A DNA stretch of 64,000 nt, taken from positions 308,336 to 372,335 of the forward strand of contig JAQSDV010000004.1 in NCBI GenBank assembly GCA_029945425.1, written 5' to 3'. Below are positions 62,476 to 64,000 of this stretch, in pieces. Numbering within the stretch: the stretch's first letter is position 1; each line of letters opens with the position of its first letter. A model generated the notes under the pieces. The model saw nothing but the letters and a program-made list of their open reading frames with translations, had not been told where the DNA came from and ran no database searches. The DNA comes from a bacterium. Lineage in GTDB: Bacteria; Pseudomonadota; Alphaproteobacteria; Micavibrionales; UBA2020. Both the position numbers and the translations under genes were made by a program.

Positions 62476-63090
62476 ATGCGCAACTATTTTCCGCGTTTCC
62501 TAATTATTTTAGCAATGTTTACGCTTTCGAGTGGCTCAGCCTTCGCAAGTGACCCGCCACAATTACAGGGGATTTGGCTAAACTTACAGGAAGATTTTGA
62601 AACTGCAGATGATAAGTACTATGTCATCGCAACACCTAGCCAATACCTTGGGAGAAACTCAAAGGGTCGCACAAATATTTATAAAGTTCATGCCCCTCAA
62701 GACATACTTCTATATTCATTTGACTGGTTTGCCCCTCAATTAATGTTGAAAACTGGAAAAATGACGGATTCCCGCACAGGTATATCTTTTGTAAAAACTT
62801 CGGAGGAAAATATTGAGTTTTATTTCGATGGTAAAATGGTCAAGCGCTACACAGCTGAAGAACTTGCTAAAGCCAATGCGCAAACTGCATCAATCAGGTT
62901 CTGGCACTTCTTGGGATACAGATGGATAAATGCCGCGAATGACATTGAAGGTCGCCAGATTTACGAGATTGATATCGCCAATCTCGTCATATCGTTTGAC
63001 CCCGTCAGCGGCGCTATTGTGAGTGAACGCAAATCACCAGAATTGCTGCCTGAGAATTTAAAAAATATGATTAGCGGCGAAAAAGATTAA
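62476..63090 (+). CDS. Secreted hypothetical protein, AT-rich
   Basis: A 204-residue protein with a signal peptide (1-24, ending AFASDPP). The mature part is beta-rich (YYVIATPSQYLGRNSKGRTN, NIEFYFDGKMVKRYTAEE). No family was recognised. ATG 62476 has GAGGAG upstream. Base composition is AT-rich compared with the surrounding genes. A terminator follows about 30 nt after the stop. Confidence 0.72.
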   Translation: MRNYFPRFLIILAMFTLSSGSAFASDPPQLQGIWLNLQEDFETADDKYYVIATPSQYLGRNSKGRTNIYKVHAPQDILLYSFDWFAPQLMLKTGKMTDSRTGISFVKTSEENIEFYFDGKMVKRYTAEELAKANAQTASIRFWHFLGYRWINAANDIEGRQIYEIDIANLVISFDPVSGAIVSERKSPELLPENLKNMISGEKD

Positions 63091-63118
63091 AATAGATCAA
63101 AGTGCCGAAAGTGAAAAA

Positions 63119-63152
63119 GAAAAAAGCCCTGCGCAATTGTGCAGGGCTTTTT
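63119..63152. terminator. Terminator after AT-rich secreted gene
   Basis: AAAAAGCCCTGC / GCAGGGCTTTTT stem with a short loop (63121-63152). A-rich and T-rich flanks make it usable on both strands. Confidence 0.9.
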
Positions 63153-63303
63153 CAATTTCAGATATCAACAAACCTTACGGCTTGCGCGTGCCGAGCTTCG
63201 AGGCTTCGACATGGGTCGGGGTGATTTTTTTCACGGTTCATTCGTTTATGCCGATGGAAATCGCGTTGAGGGAACTTTTCACGAGTCTGCACGTTAGGAC
63301 GCC

Positions 63304-64000
63304 ATGGCCAAAAAACCCCTCAAATATCAGTCCGTGATCGAGCAGTCCTGCGGGGCGGGTGAGACTTTGATTCTCGTTTCACGCCTGCATTGGATATTTC
63401 TGGCGAAAGGTCTTTTCTGGCTTGTCGGCCTTCTTGTCATTGGCATCTATCTGGATTTATCCAGTGATAAATGGATGCTGCAACTGATCGACCGGAATTA
63501 CGAGATTTTGTCTTATTTCGTTTTCAGGGTTGGAAACGCTATCCTGCCCATTTGCGCGATACTCGGCCTGATCATGTGCCTCATTTATTTCGCCGCATAT
63601 TTTACCACGGTGGTCGGTTTGACGACCAAGCGCCTGATGATCCGCAAAGGGCTTCTCTTTGTCAAAATGATCAATGTCGACATCGAGGAAATCAAGGGCG
63701 AGTATGTGGATAACGGCATGCTGGGACGCTGGCTGAATTACGGCGAAATCCATATGGATGCGCGGTTTGTCGCGAATTTTTACGTGCCGAATATTGAAGA
63801 CCCTTATCGGTTGATCCGCACCATCAACGAAACGCGCGCAGCCGGCGGTGATACGGTCATTGCCGGACAAGCGTCATTGAAGGCGGCATCGGAGGTCGGC
63901 GAGGCTGTGCCTTTGAGCGCGGGCGACACGCCGGTCGCTGTGGTTGCGCCCCCTTCGGAAGTCTATGTGCCGGTTCAGCAGCCAATTGTGGTAGCCCCTG
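63304..64000 (+). CDS. PH-domain (bPH2) membrane protein, truncated by window end
   Basis: An open frame from ATG 63304 (AGGA upstream) to the end of the window, 232 codons with no stop. Two hydrophobic segments (about 28-48 and 76-102) precede a bacterial PH domain: VGLTTKRLMIRKGLLFVKMI, then EEIKGEYVDNGMLGRWLNYG. The visible tail is Ala/Pro-rich. Such proteins sit in the inner membrane with the PH domain in the cytosol; the role is unknown. The 3' end lies outside the window. Confidence 0.85.
   Translation, partial: MAKKPLKYQSVIEQSCGAGETLILVSRLHWIFLAKGLFWLVGLLVIGIYLDLSSDKWMLQLIDRNYEILSYFVFRVGNAILPICAILGLIMCLIYFAAYFTTVVGLTTKRLMIRKGLLFVKMINVDIEEIKGEYVDNGMLGRWLNYGEIHMDARFVANFYVPNIEDPYRLIRTINETRAAGGDTVIAGQASLKAASEVGEAVPLSAGDTPVAVVAPPSEVYVPVQQPIVVAP

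Noticed and set aside
1..64000. CRISPR array, insertion sequence, prophage or integrase
   Set aside because: No regularly spaced repeats and no transposase, integrase or phage structural genes were seen on either strand.

Overview
The window reads as chromosomal DNA of a GC-rich alphaproteobacterium. The lineage is suggested by a complex I NDUFA12-type subunit beside a DUF2155 gene and aat, an AddA/AddB pair instead of RecBCD, sdhC-sdhD-sdhA, the GatCAB amidotransferase, an NrdJ-family protein, and one perfect CtrA-type box. A Rhodospirillales or Micavibrio-like lineage would fit, but genus cannot be fixed from this sequence alone. No phage, transposase, plasmid or CRISPR array was seen. Genes are tightly packed, often with 1-4 nt start/stop overlaps, and no gene-free stretch exceeds 300 bases.

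Layout. 1-4 kb: the end of an ankyrin-repeat gene, a small membrane protein and a large NrdJ-like protein that has lost its catalytic residues. 4-6.9 kb: NDUFA12, an MlaD-type MCE protein, DUF2155, Aat (whose frame runs antisense into DUF2155) and a GNAT. 7-16 kb: MscS channel, ZntB-like transporter, small enzymes, an MFS transporter, Ohr and a FecR-domain protein. 16-20 kb: a nucleotidyltransferase, hypothetical proteins and a divergent thiamine pyrophosphokinase. 20-24 kb: a histidine kinase/response regulator pair downstream of a DUF4173 membrane protein. 24-28 kb: a PilZ protein, a divergent SDR/TetR pair with repeated operator-like palindromes, and several very small genes. 28-37 kb: MntH, an L,D-transpeptidase, a thioesterase, a degenerate receiver, a cold-shock protein with an AT-rich HEPN-like gene, tRNA-Ser(GCU), and oxidoreductases. 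36.8-37.9 kb: three tandem small genes with a shared fold pattern. 37.9-44.2 kb: a seven-gene operon gatC-gatA-gatB-terD-terD-sulfotransferase-HAD. 44.2-53.3 kb: ruvX, folB, a beta-hydroxyacid dehydrogenase, addA and addB. 53.5-57.6 kb: a glycolipid-binding-type protein, a MITE-like repeat and hypothetical proteins. 57.8-60.4 kb: sdhCDA without sdhB. 60.5-64 kb: a GT9 heptosyltransferase, a HAD hydrolase, an AT-rich secreted protein and a truncated PH-domain gene.

The most unusual items are the catalytically dead NrdJ paralogue, the TerD pair inside the gat operon, a proposed family of four small beta-alpha-beta proteins, the 397-bp antisense overlap of aat with DUF2155, the repeated operator array between the SDR and TetR genes, and a MITE-like element with 28-nt terminal inverted repeats. 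All family assignments were made by eye from motifs; no database search was possible.
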